Of a DNA stretch of 7,325 nucleotides, positions 1 through 5,475 are shown piece after piece. The DNA comes from an uncultured Selenomonas sp. (GTDB lineage Bacteria; Bacillota; Negativicutes; Selenomonadales; Selenomonadaceae). Both the position numbers and the translations under genes were made by a program. The stretch lies in contig CAMURM010000070.1 in assembly GCA_947097535.1 (NCBI GenBank), positions 1 to 7,325 of the forward strand, in the 5' to 3' direction. The first letter of the stretch is position 1. Each line of letters starts with the position of its first letter. Under the pieces are notes generated by a model. The model was not told where the DNA came from. It made no database searches and worked only from the letters and a program-made list of their open reading frames with translations.

Positions 1-303
1 GAGCGCCGCCGCGTCGAGATCGCGCGCTGCCTCGCCATCGAGCCGCAGTTCATCCTGCTCGACGAGCCGTTCGCCGGCGTCGATCCCATCGCCGTCGCCG
101 ACATACAGGACATCATCTCCTACCTGCGTCAGCGCGGCATCGGCATCCTCATCACCGACCACAACGTGCGCGAGACGCTGCACATCGTCGACCGTGCCTA
201 CATCTTAAACGACGGCAAGATCCTCCTCGAAGGGGACAGTGCGACCATCGCGTCGAGTGAGCTCGCACGCAAATTCTACCTCGGCGACAACTTCACGTTA
301 TAG
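1..303 (+). CDS. lptB: LPS export ABC transporter ATPase LptB, 3' end
   Basis: The open frame from base 1 encodes the last 100 residues of LptB, the cytoplasmic ATPase that powers lipopolysaccharide extraction by LptB2FG and transfer to the LptC/LptA bridge. The fragment begins right after the ABC signature, at ERRRVEIARCLA. It contains Walker B FILLDEP (residues 17-23 of the fragment, catalytic Glu at 22), the D-loop FAGVDP and the H-loop in ITDHNVRETL (His 54). The tail ending in YLGDNFTL is the typical LptB C-terminus; E. coli LptB ends very similarly (YLGEDFRL). FAGVDP and TDHNVRETL separate LptB from LivF/LivG-type ATPases. The TAG stop overlaps the ribosome binding site of the next gene, an LptF/LptG permease, so the two are almost certainly one operon. 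The Walker A region and start codon lie upstream of the window. Confidence 0.97.
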   Translation, partial: ERRRVEIARCLAIEPQFILLDEPFAGVDPIAVADIQDIISYLRQRGIGILITDHNVRETLHIVDRAYILNDGKILLEGDSATIASSELARKFYLGDNFTL

Positions 304-313
304 GAGCGCCTTT

Positions 314-1411
314 ATGCAAATGCAAATACGACTTTTGGACAAATATATCTTCCGTGAGGTCTGCGTCGCCTTCCTATTCGGTATATGCGCAAGCTCCGCC
401 GTGTTCGTCGGCTCGGGTACGCTCTTTCGCATCGCGCAGTACATCACGGAATACGGCGCCTCTTTTGGCTCGGTCGTCAAGATGTTCATCTTCAGCCTGC
501 CCGCCATCGCCATCTACACCTTTCCGATGTCGATGCTCCTGGCGGCTCTTCTGACCTTCGGCAGGATGTCGAGCGCGAGCGAGATCACGGCGATGAAGTC
601 GTGCGGCGTGGGCTTCCAGCGCATCGCCGCGCCCGTCATCGTCTTAGGCGTCGTCGTCAGCATCTTCTCCATTCTCTTTACGGAGTACGTCGTGCCGCGC
701 GCGAACAACGCCTACAAGGACGTCATCACCTATGAGATTCAAAACAATGCCGCGCCCAAGTCACAGGAGCACATCATCATCAAGGAGATCGCAGACGGCA
801 ATCTGCAGCGGCTCATGTACGCGCGCCGCTTCGACGCCGCGACGGAAACGCTTGAGGGCGTGACGCTGCAGTCGTTTGAAAACGGCGAGACGAACTACGT
901 CGAGGATGCCGCCTATGCCAAGTGGGAAGGCTCGCGGTGGACGATGTACCAGGGCGTCATCTACGAGGTCGCGGGCGGCAAGTCGGAGCATACAATGCGC
1001 TTTGACAAGCAGATTTTGCCGATCAGCGCGGGACCCGGACGCATCGTGCGCGAGCAGAAAACGCCGGAAGAGCTGACGATGAAGGAGCTGCGCCAGCAGA
1101 TCGAGATCATGCACGCGCAGTTCGTCGACACGAAGAAGCTCGAAACGGAGCTCTACCAGCGCATCACGATCCCGATGGCGAGCCTTGTGTTCGCCATCAT
1201 CGGCGTGCCGCTCGGCATCCAGCCGAACCGCAGCAGCTCCTCGCGCGGCGTGGGGCTCAGCCTTTTGATCTTCTTTATCTACTACGTGCTCATGACGATG
1301 GCGGGCGCGATCGCGCAGTCGGGCGCTCTGAACCCCGCCTACGCCGTCTGGCTGCCGAACGTCGTCGGCTTCCTCTGCGGCGGCTACCTCATGCGTCAGG
1401 CGGCGCGCTGA
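314..1411 (+). CDS. LptF/LptG family LPS export permease
   Basis: This 365-residue inner-membrane protein belongs to the YjgP/YjgQ (LptF/LptG) family, the transmembrane half of the LptB2FG lipopolysaccharide extractor. Three hydrophobic segments (about residues 17-37, 53-81 and 102-124) are followed by a polar periplasmic region (about 130-275, expected to be the beta-jellyroll) and three more segments (about 284-302, 312-335 and 342-360). The family hallmark appears as LETELYQRITIPMASLVFAI followed by IGVPLGIQ. I chose ATG at 314 because AGGAG at 302-306 sits 7 bases upstream; an in-frame opening from 239 would overlap lptB and has no ribosome binding site. A second ATG at 320 is less well spaced. 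The gene starts 10 bases after lptB. LptF and LptG cannot be told apart safely here, and the partner permease is not in the window, so it may be elsewhere or the complex may use one protein twice. Confidence 0.93.
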   Translation: MQMQIRLLDKYIFREVCVAFLFGICASSAVFVGSGTLFRIAQYITEYGASFGSVVKMFIFSLPAIAIYTFPMSMLLAALLTFGRMSSASEITAMKSCGVGFQRIAAPVIVLGVVVSIFSILFTEYVVPRANNAYKDVITYEIQNNAAPKSQEHIIIKEIADGNLQRLMYARRFDAATETLEGVTLQSFENGETNYVEDAAYAKWEGSRWTMYQGVIYEVAGGKSEHTMRFDKQILPISAGPGRIVREQKTPEELTMKELRQQIEIMHAQFVDTKKLETELYQRITIPMASLVFAIIGVPLGIQPNRSSSSRGVGLSLLIFFIYYVLMTMAGAIAQSGALNPAYAVWLPNVVGFLCGGYLMRQAAR

Positions 1412-1480
1412 CGAGCACCGCCTCGTCCTTGCCGCTGCTGGGGCAGGGAAAATTCTCGGGGGAGAAAGGAGCGTATCTCG

Positions 1481-2716
1481 ATGTATGGGATCGTCTTGAT
1501 ACTCGTGCTCATAGTTACGGGCGGCGTCATCGCCGTCATCGGTGACCGCGTGGGCACGAAGGTTGGCAAGAAGCGCCTGTCGCTCTTCGGGCTCAGGCCG
1601 CGCCACACGTCGACCATAGTCACCATCGTCACGGGCTTCGTCATCACGACGCTGACCTTCGGCATCCTCGCCGCCGCATCGGAAAACGTGCGCACGGCGC
1701 TCTTTGGCATGGAGCAGCTCAACCGCTCGCTGCAGGAGACCGAGGCGAAGCTGAAGGGAGCGTCCGACGATCTGGCAGCGGCGCGCGCCGAGCAGAGCAA
1801 GGCGGACAAGGCGCTCGCCGACCTCAAGGCGAGCGTAAGCTCGCTCGAAGAGGAGGCGCAGAGGCTCTCCGACGGCAATCGTGCGCTCGCGGCAGAGAAC
1901 GATGCACTCGCGGCAGAGAACGATGCGCTCGCGGCAAAGAACATCGCGCTCGACGAGATGAACCGCTCGCTCGCGTCGGAAAATGACGCGCTCGACGCGG
2001 CGAACGGGAAGCTTACGGCAAGCAACGAACAGCTCACCGCCGACAAGAAGACGCTCGAAAGGCGCACGGAGGATCTGCGGCGCGGCCTTGAGATCATCCG
2101 CGAGGGCGACATCGTCTACCGCGCGGGTGAGGTCATCGCCGCGGGCGTCATCAAGGGCAGCCGCCCCGAGGACGAGGTGCGTGCCGACGTCACGGCGCTC
2201 GCGCAGCTCGCGAGCCGCAACGTCTCGGCGCGCCTCGGCAAGGATCTGCCCGACGGCGAGATCTGGGTCTACTCGCCCGAGGTCGACGACGCCGTCGCGC
2301 GCATTGCCAAGAGCCCCGGCGACATGGTCGTGCGCATCGTCGCGGCGGGCAACCTCGTGCGCGGCGAAGCCGTGCGCGCTTCTCTCGACCTGCATCCGAA
2401 CAGCATTGTCTATCGCAAGGGCGAGTTCATCATCGCCCAATCCTATCGCCTGAAGGGTACGGGTGATGAGCAGGCGTCGGAAGAGCTGGTCATGGACTTC
2501 TTGAAACGCGTCAACGCCGCTGCCTCGGCGCACGGCATCCTGCCTGATCCCATCCGCGGCACCGTCGGCGTCATCGACGGCGAGCAGCTCTACGACATCG
2601 TGCATGCCGTCGAGCCTCTCTACGGCATGATCCTCTTCTCCGCCTACGCGCGCGACGACACCGACGCGCTCGGCCCCCTGCGCCTCAACATCAAGCTGGA
2701 AAAGGAGCTTGAGTGA
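1481..2716 (+). CDS. DUF3084 membrane-anchored coiled-coil protein
   Basis: This 411-residue protein has the DUF3084 layout, a family of unknown function that I associate with cyanobacteria and Negativicutes. Two hydrophobic segments (about residues 2-20 and 44-66) flank a short basic loop (KVGKKRLSLFGLRPRH), giving an N-terminal membrane hairpin. A long coiled coil runs from about 70 to 205 and includes nine heptads at 128-190 of the form x-Leu-x-x-x-Asn-x, several nearly identical. The C-terminal domain (about 208-411) holds IVYRAGEVIAAG (211-222), VVRIVAAGNLVRGEAV and a second related motif IVYRKGEFIIAQ (309-320). AAAGGAG at 1465-1471, 9 bases before ATG 1481, supports the start. It lies 69 bases after the LptF/LptG gene, and its stop overlaps the YqgF-like start. 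By position it may be an envelope scaffold linked to LPS export, but that is only inference; its function is unknown. Confidence 0.88.
   Translation: MYGIVLILVLIVTGGVIAVIGDRVGTKVGKKRLSLFGLRPRHTSTIVTIVTGFVITTLTFGILAAASENVRTALFGMEQLNRSLQETEAKLKGASDDLAAARAEQSKADKALADLKASVSSLEEEAQRLSDGNRALAAENDALAAENDALAAKNIALDEMNRSLASENDALDAANGKLTASNEQLTADKKTLERRTEDLRRGLEIIREGDIVYRAGEVIAAGVIKGSRPEDEVRADVTALAQLASRNVSARLGKDLPDGEIWVYSPEVDDAVARIAKSPGDMVVRIVAAGNLVRGEAVRASLDLHPNSIVYRKGEFIIAQSYRLKGTGDEQASEELVMDFLKRVNAAASAHGILPDPIRGTVGVIDGEQLYDIVHAVEPLYGMILFSAYARDDTDALGPLRLNIKLEKELE
1862..2050 (+). repeat. nine 21-base heptad repeats within the DUF3084 gene
   Basis: Nine consecutive in-frame 21-base units encode heptads RLSDGNR, ALAAEND, ALAAEND, ALAAKNI, ALDEMNR, SLASEND, ALDAANG, KLTASNE and QLTADKK. 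Leu is invariant at the second position and Asn is at the sixth in all but the last unit. Units 2 and 3 (1883-1903 and 1904-1924) differ by a single base, and unit 4 is close to both. This looks like duplication of one coiled-coil heptad, and copy number could vary between strains. Confidence 0.85.
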
Positions 2717-3135
2717 TGGGCGGAAGGCCGCTCGCCGCTGTCGATCCCGGCCGCGAGAAGTGCGGTTTCGCCGTTCTCGACGCTGCGGGTGCCGTACTCT
2801 GCCAAAAAGTTATCGAAACGCTTAACCTTGAGCGTGAAATCGCCGATACATATTCTAGGTATGCGTTTACTACCCTTGTGCTCGGCAACGGCACGACGAG
2901 CCGGGAAGCAAGGGAGCGCATAGAAAGAGTCATGCCCGAGCTCCTTGTGGTACTCGTCGACGAGTACCGCACGACGGACATGGCGAAGCGGGCGTACTGG
3001 CAGGCGCACCCGCCGCGCGGCTGGAGGCGGCTCCTGCCCGTGACGATGCTCGTGCCGCCCGAGCCTGTCGATGATTTCGTCGCCGTCATCCTCGCGCGCC
3101 GCTTCCTCGAAAAAGCGGCGCCGGGTGATGTTTAA
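2716..3135 (+). CDS. YqgF/RuvC-like RNase H-fold protein
   Basis: This 139-residue protein resembles the YqgF/RuvX family (pre-16S rRNA processing nuclease or resolvase-like, RNase H fold). The three expected acidic clusters are present: Asp10 in AVDPGREKCGFAV on the first strand, Asp82-Glu83 in VLVDEYRTTD (compare the family's vDERLTT) and Asp119-Asp120 in PVDDFVAVILARRFL. LVLGNGTT (54-61) matches the family's second-strand region. The first motif is DPG, closer to RuvC than to the usual DxGxxRIG of YqgF, so it may be a paralogue rather than the housekeeping YqgF. The start is ATG 2716, with AAAGGAG at 2701-2707 spaced 8 bases; its A is the last base of the upstream TGA (TGATG overlap), so translation is probably coupled to the DUF3084 gene. 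GTG 2713 is also in frame but is too close to the ribosome binding site. The substrate is unknown. Confidence 0.82.
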   Translation: MGGRPLAAVDPGREKCGFAVLDAAGAVLCQKVIETLNLEREIADTYSRYAFTTLVLGNGTTSREARERIERVMPELLVVLVDEYRTTDMAKRAYWQAHPPRGWRRLLPVTMLVPPEPVDDFVAVILARRFLEKAAPGDV

Positions 3136-3138
3136 CGT

Positions 3139-3157
3139 CGGGGAAAAGTTTTCCCCG
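3139..3157. repeat. perfect 9-base-arm palindrome
   Basis: CGGGGAAAAGTTTTCCCCG is a perfect inverted repeat (9-base arms, single central base), starting 3 bases after the stop of the YqgF-like gene and 63 bases before the next start. No T-run follows it on the + strand, so it is not a standard intrinsic terminator. It could be a protein-binding operator, a hairpin protecting the upstream mRNA end, or a weak termination or pausing site. Confidence 0.7.
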
Positions 3158-3219
3158 CAGATGCAGGGAAGTGCCGGCAAGCTTTGTGCAGCGCTTCCAC
3201 AGAGAAAAGGAGAGTTTAC

Positions 3220-3738
3220 ATGGCAGAAAAAGATGAAAACCTCGAAGTAGAAGCAAAAGAGACGAAGAAGGCGGCGAAGGCAGAAAAGCCGGCGGAAGCT
3301 CTCAAGTCGGAAAAGGCCGTGAAATTCGATGCGATGCTCAAGGAGCTTGACATCCAGGCATTCCAGAAGCAGGAAGTCGGCGACGAATACGGCACGGTGC
3401 TCTACCGCTCCTCGATGGAAATCAAGGGTCAGTTCCTGCCCGTCATCGTCATCCTCGACGCCTCGATCTACGGCATTGTGCGCGTCATCGTCGGCAGCAA
3501 GGTCGTCAATGAGAAGAACGAGAGCGACCTCGCGGCATATATCAATGAGATGAACAGCCGCTACAAGGTGTTCAAGTATTACACGGTGGAAGACGGCAGC
3601 CTCGTCCTCGACGCCTGCTTGCCCGCCTCTGACGAAGCCTTCGAGCCCGACATCGTGCGCACGATCCTCGATGTCATCCTGCAGCACCTCGATGAGACCT
3701 TCGGCGATACGATGAAGACCATCTGGGCGGACAACTGA
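3220..3738 (+). CDS. YbjN-like small cytoplasmic protein of unknown function
   Basis: This 172-residue soluble protein has no signal peptide or membrane segment. Residues 1-35 are a Lys/Glu/Ala-rich, probably disordered tail. Residues 36-172 have the look of the YbjN / type III secretion chaperone-like fold: an N-terminal helix, strands around 57-93 (EYGTVLYRSSMEIKGQ then PVIVILDASIYGIVRVIVG), a helix with YINEMNSRYKVFKYYTVEDG (107-126, recalling the family's LNeiN...k...edG pattern), a strand SLVLDACLP and a long C-terminal helix. That match is by pattern only, and no biochemical role can be assigned. ATG 3220 has AAAAGGAG at 3205-3212, 7 bases upstream; an in-frame earlier opening at 3184 has no ribosome binding site. 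It follows the YqgF-like gene by 84 bases and is closed by a strong terminator at 3750-3785, so it is probably the last gene of this run or has its own promoter. Confidence 0.8.
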   Translation: MAEKDENLEVEAKETKKAAKAEKPAEALKSEKAVKFDAMLKELDIQAFQKQEVGDEYGTVLYRSSMEIKGQFLPVIVILDASIYGIVRVIVGSKVVNEKNESDLAAYINEMNSRYKVFKYYTVEDGSLVLDACLPASDEAFEPDIVRTILDVILQHLDETFGDTMKTIWADN

Positions 3739-3749
3739 GAAACGTATAG

Positions 3750-3785
3750 AAGGCAGCCCTAGGCAAATGCTTGGGGCTGCTTTTT
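3750..3785 (+). terminator. intrinsic terminator after the YbjN-like gene
   Basis: A 12-base-pair stem pairs 3753-3764 with 3769-3780 (core GCAGCCC / GGGCTGC, with two G-T wobbles higher in the stem), closes on an AAAT loop and is followed by TTTTT at 3781-3785. It begins 12 bases after the stop at 3738. Flanking ATAGAA (3746-3751) and TTCTAT (3784-3789) are complementary and could lengthen the base of the stem. Confidence 0.92.
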
Positions 3786-3852
3786 CTATGCGTGCTGTTG
3801 CGTAATCATCATGCCGTCCATACATAGAGAAAGACTTCGCCGCAAATAAAAA

Positions 3853-3882
3853 TTGACATTTCCCCGGGAAAAGTGATATATT
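3853..3882 (+). promoter_or_regulatory. sigma-70-type promoter of tRNA-Arg
   Basis: A consensus -35 TTGACA (3853-3858) is separated by 18 bases from TATATT (3877-3882), which is preceded by TG plus one base (3874-3876), making an extended -10. The A-rich AAATAAAAA just upstream (3844-3852) could act as an UP element. Transcription should begin about 3889-3890, only a few bases before the mature tRNA end at 3892. The spacer contains the small dyad TTTCCCCGGGAAA (3859-3871). Confidence 0.85.
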
Positions 3883-3891
3883 GTCTTTGAT

Positions 3892-3966
3892 GCGCTCGTA
3901 GTCCAGTGGATAGGACGTTAGCCTCCGGAGCTGAAAGCGTGGGTTCGACTCCCGCCGAGCGCACCA
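3892..3966 (+). tRNA. tRNA-Arg (anticodon CCG)
   Basis: The 75-base gene folds as a complete cloverleaf. The acceptor GCGCTCG (3892-3898) pairs perfectly with CGAGCGC (3956-3962). The D stem is GTCC/GGAC, the anticodon stem TTAGC/GCTGA (one T-G pair), the loop CTCCGGA with anticodon CCG (3925-3927), the variable loop four bases, and the T stem GTGGG/CCCGC with loop TTCGACT. The discriminator is A (3963) and CCA is encoded (3964-3966). CCG reads the arginine codon CGG. The gene has its own promoter and terminator. The tRNA 3' end is a common integrase target, but no integrase or attachment repeat is visible here. Confidence 0.97.
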
Positions 3967-3981
3967 TGTGGTGATTTTAGG

Positions 3982-4005
3982 AGGGCGCGTTTTCGCGCCC
4001 TTTTT
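3982..4005 (+). terminator. intrinsic terminator after tRNA-Arg
   Basis: Stem AGGGCGCG (3982-3989) pairs perfectly with CGCGCCCT (3994-4001) around a TTTT loop, followed by a T-run ending at 4005. It lies 15 bases past the tRNA CCA and only 25 bases before folE, so it should end the tRNA transcript. If folE is read from the tRNA promoter, it would act as an attenuator or partial terminator. Confidence 0.92.
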
Positions 4006-4030
4006 ATGTATGTAGCGAGGGGCGGCAGGT

Positions 4031-4600
4031 ATGATGAACGAGAAGGCGAGCGCGGCGATGCGCGCATTTCTGGAGGCGATGGGGCTCGACCTCGCGGCGC
4101 GCGGCATGGAGAAGACGCCCGAGCGCGTGACGGAGATGTTCGAGCTGCTCTTTTCGGGCTGCACGGAAGATGCGGGCGCGGCATGGGGTGAGCTCTTCGA
4201 GACGAGCGCGCAGGGGCTTACGGGCGTGCAGCACATCCCGTTTTATTCTCTGTGCGAGCACCATCTCGTGCCCTTTTTCGGCGAGGTGCACATCGCCTAC
4301 TTGCCGAAGGACGGCAAGATCGCGGGCTTCAGCAAGTTCGTCCACGTTGTGAATTTGCTGGCGCGGCGGCCGCAGTTGCAGGAGCGTTTCACGCGCGAGA
4401 TCGCCGATGCCGTGCTCGAAGGACTCTCGGCCAAGGGTGTGCTCGTCATCTGCGAGGCGCGCCAGCTCTGCATGATGATGCGCGGCGAGCTTGCGCCCGA
4501 GACGCGCACGCTGACCTCGGAGGCGGGCGGGCGCCTTGCCTCGGATACGACGCTTCGTAAAGAAGCGTGGGAGCTCTTGCTGCGCGGCATGAAAGGATGA
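4031..4600 (+). CDS. folE: GTP cyclohydrolase I, FolE type
   Basis: This 189-residue protein is the zinc-dependent enzyme family that converts GTP to 7,8-dihydroneopterin triphosphate, the first step of folate synthesis. The fold and zinc site are clear: KTPERV (28-33), SLCEHHLVPFFGEVHIAYLP (73-92) with ligands Cys75 and His78 and catalytic His77, RRPQLQERFT (112-121) with pterin-binding Glu118, and CMMMRG (147-152) with third ligand Cys147. Three positions aligned to E. coli active-site residues differ: Glu35 for Lys68, His105 for Arg139, and Gln145 for His179 (see findings), so activity may be altered. ATG 4031 is preceded by AGGGG at 4018-4022 (8 bases); ATG 4034 is the alternative. It is first in a folE-folP-folB-folK cluster, and its stop TGA overlaps the possible folP starts. 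No clear promoter lies between the tRNA terminator and this gene. Confidence 0.93.
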   Translation: MMNEKASAAMRAFLEAMGLDLAARGMEKTPERVTEMFELLFSGCTEDAGAAWGELFETSAQGLTGVQHIPFYSLCEHHLVPFFGEVHIAYLPKDGKIAGFSKFVHVVNLLARRPQLQERFTREIADAVLEGLSAKGVLVICEARQLCMMMRGELAPETRTLTSEAGGRLASDTTLRKEAWELLLRGMKG

Positions 4601-4605
4601 TGGCG

Positions 4606-5475
4606 ATGAAGGTGAAGCGGCACTATGTGCTGCCCTCGGGCAAGGAGCTGACGCTCGGCGAGGGCACGCTCGTCATGGGCATACTGAACGTGACGCCCGA
4701 TTCCTTTTCGGACGGCGGCAGGTGGAACACCCTGGATAAGGCGCTCGAGCATGCGCTCTCGATGGTTGAGGACGGCGCGGCGATCATCGACATCGGCGCG
4801 GAGTCGTCGCGGCCGGGCTTCGTTCCCGTCGCGGCGGCAGAGGAAATGGCGCGCCTTGCGCCCTTTCTCGAATACCTCGCGCCCAAGATTCCCGTGCCGA
4901 TCTCCGTCGATACATTCAAGGCGGAGACGGCGCGCGCGGCGCTGCAGCTCGGCGCCGATATATTGAACGACATCTGGGGGCTGCAGTACGCGGCAGAGCC
5001 GCGCGGCGCCATGGCGCGTGTCGCGGCGGCGGCGCATGCGCCCGTCGTCGTCATGCACAATCAGGCGACTGCCGTCTATGAAAAGGACATCATCGCCTCT
5101 ATGCAGGATTTCTTCCGCGAGAGCTGCGCTATCGCCGAAGACGCGGGCGTGGCGAAGGAAGCGCTGATCTTCGACCCGGGCATCGGCTTCGGCAAGACGC
5201 CGGCGATGAACATCGAGGTACTGCACCGCCTGCATGAGCTCTCCAGACTCGACGGCGAGCCGTTGCCGCTGCTCCTGGGGGCGAGCCGCAAGAGCTTCAT
5301 CGGCTACGCGCTTGATCTTCCCGTAGAAGAGCGGCTTGAGGCGACGGGCGCGGCATCGGTGCTCGGCGTCGCGGCGGGAGCCTCGATCGTGCGCGTCCAC
5401 GACGTCAAGGAGATCGCGCGCATGTGCCGCATGGCGGACATCATATTGGAGGGCAGGAAACATGGACAGGATTGA
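4606..5475 (+). CDS. folP: Dihydropteroate synthase
   Basis: This 289-residue TIM-barrel enzyme joins 6-hydroxymethyl-7,8-dihydropterin pyrophosphate and p-aminobenzoate to make dihydropteroate, and is the sulfonamide target. Motifs in order: VMGILNVTPDSFSDGG (23-38), IDIGAESSRPG (61-71), ISVDTFKAET (99-108), ILNDIWGL (119-126), VVVMHNQ (147-153), IFDPGIGFGKT (188-198), LLLGASRKSFIG (222-233) and IVRVHDVKEI (261-270). The pterin-binding Asp, Asn and Lys positions are all present, so it should be active. Loop 2 reads GAESSRPG rather than the usual GGESTRPG. I chose ATG 4606 because AAAGGA at 4592-4597 lies 8 bases upstream; in-frame ATGs at 4597 and 4600 are possible but sit on the ribosome binding site. 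It starts 5 bases after folE stops and overlaps folB by 14 bases, implying translational coupling. Confidence 0.96.
   Translation: MKVKRHYVLPSGKELTLGEGTLVMGILNVTPDSFSDGGRWNTLDKALEHALSMVEDGAAIIDIGAESSRPGFVPVAAAEEMARLAPFLEYLAPKIPVPISVDTFKAETARAALQLGADILNDIWGLQYAAEPRGAMARVAAAAHAPVVVMHNQATAVYEKDIIASMQDFFRESCAIAEDAGVAKEALIFDPGIGFGKTPAMNIEVLHRLHELSRLDGEPLPLLLGASRKSFIGYALDLPVEERLEATGAASVLGVAAGASIVRVHDVKEIARMCRMADIILEGRKHGQD

Noticed and set aside
1427..1448. Hairpin CCTTGCC / GGCAGGG between the LptF/LptG and DUF3084 genes as a terminator
   Set aside because: The stem is short with a wobble pair and is followed by AAAATTC rather than a T-run, so it should not end transcription.
761..2605. Minus-strand open frame of 614 codons opposite the LptF/LptG and DUF3084 genes
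   Set aside because: It is His/Arg/Asp-rich with no recognisable domain. Frames this long are expected opposite GC-rich coding sequence, and the + strand genes have family motifs and ribosome binding sites.
3892..3966. tRNA-Arg as an attachment site of an integrated element
   Set aside because: No integrase, no direct repeat of the tRNA 3' end and no change in base composition are seen in the window.
4006..4191. Short + frame starting right after the tRNA terminator, 20 bases beyond an AGGAGGG at 3979-3985
   Set aside because: The ribosome-binding-like sequence is partly inside the terminator stem and too far from the ATG. The frame overlaps folE and gives Gly/Arg-rich sequence.
2644..4236. 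Long minus-strand open frame (530 codons) containing RRESNPRFQLRRLTSYPLD
   Set aside because: It runs antisense across the YqgF-like, YbjN-like and tRNA genes. The quoted stretch is the well-known spurious translation of the tRNA-Arg antisense strand.
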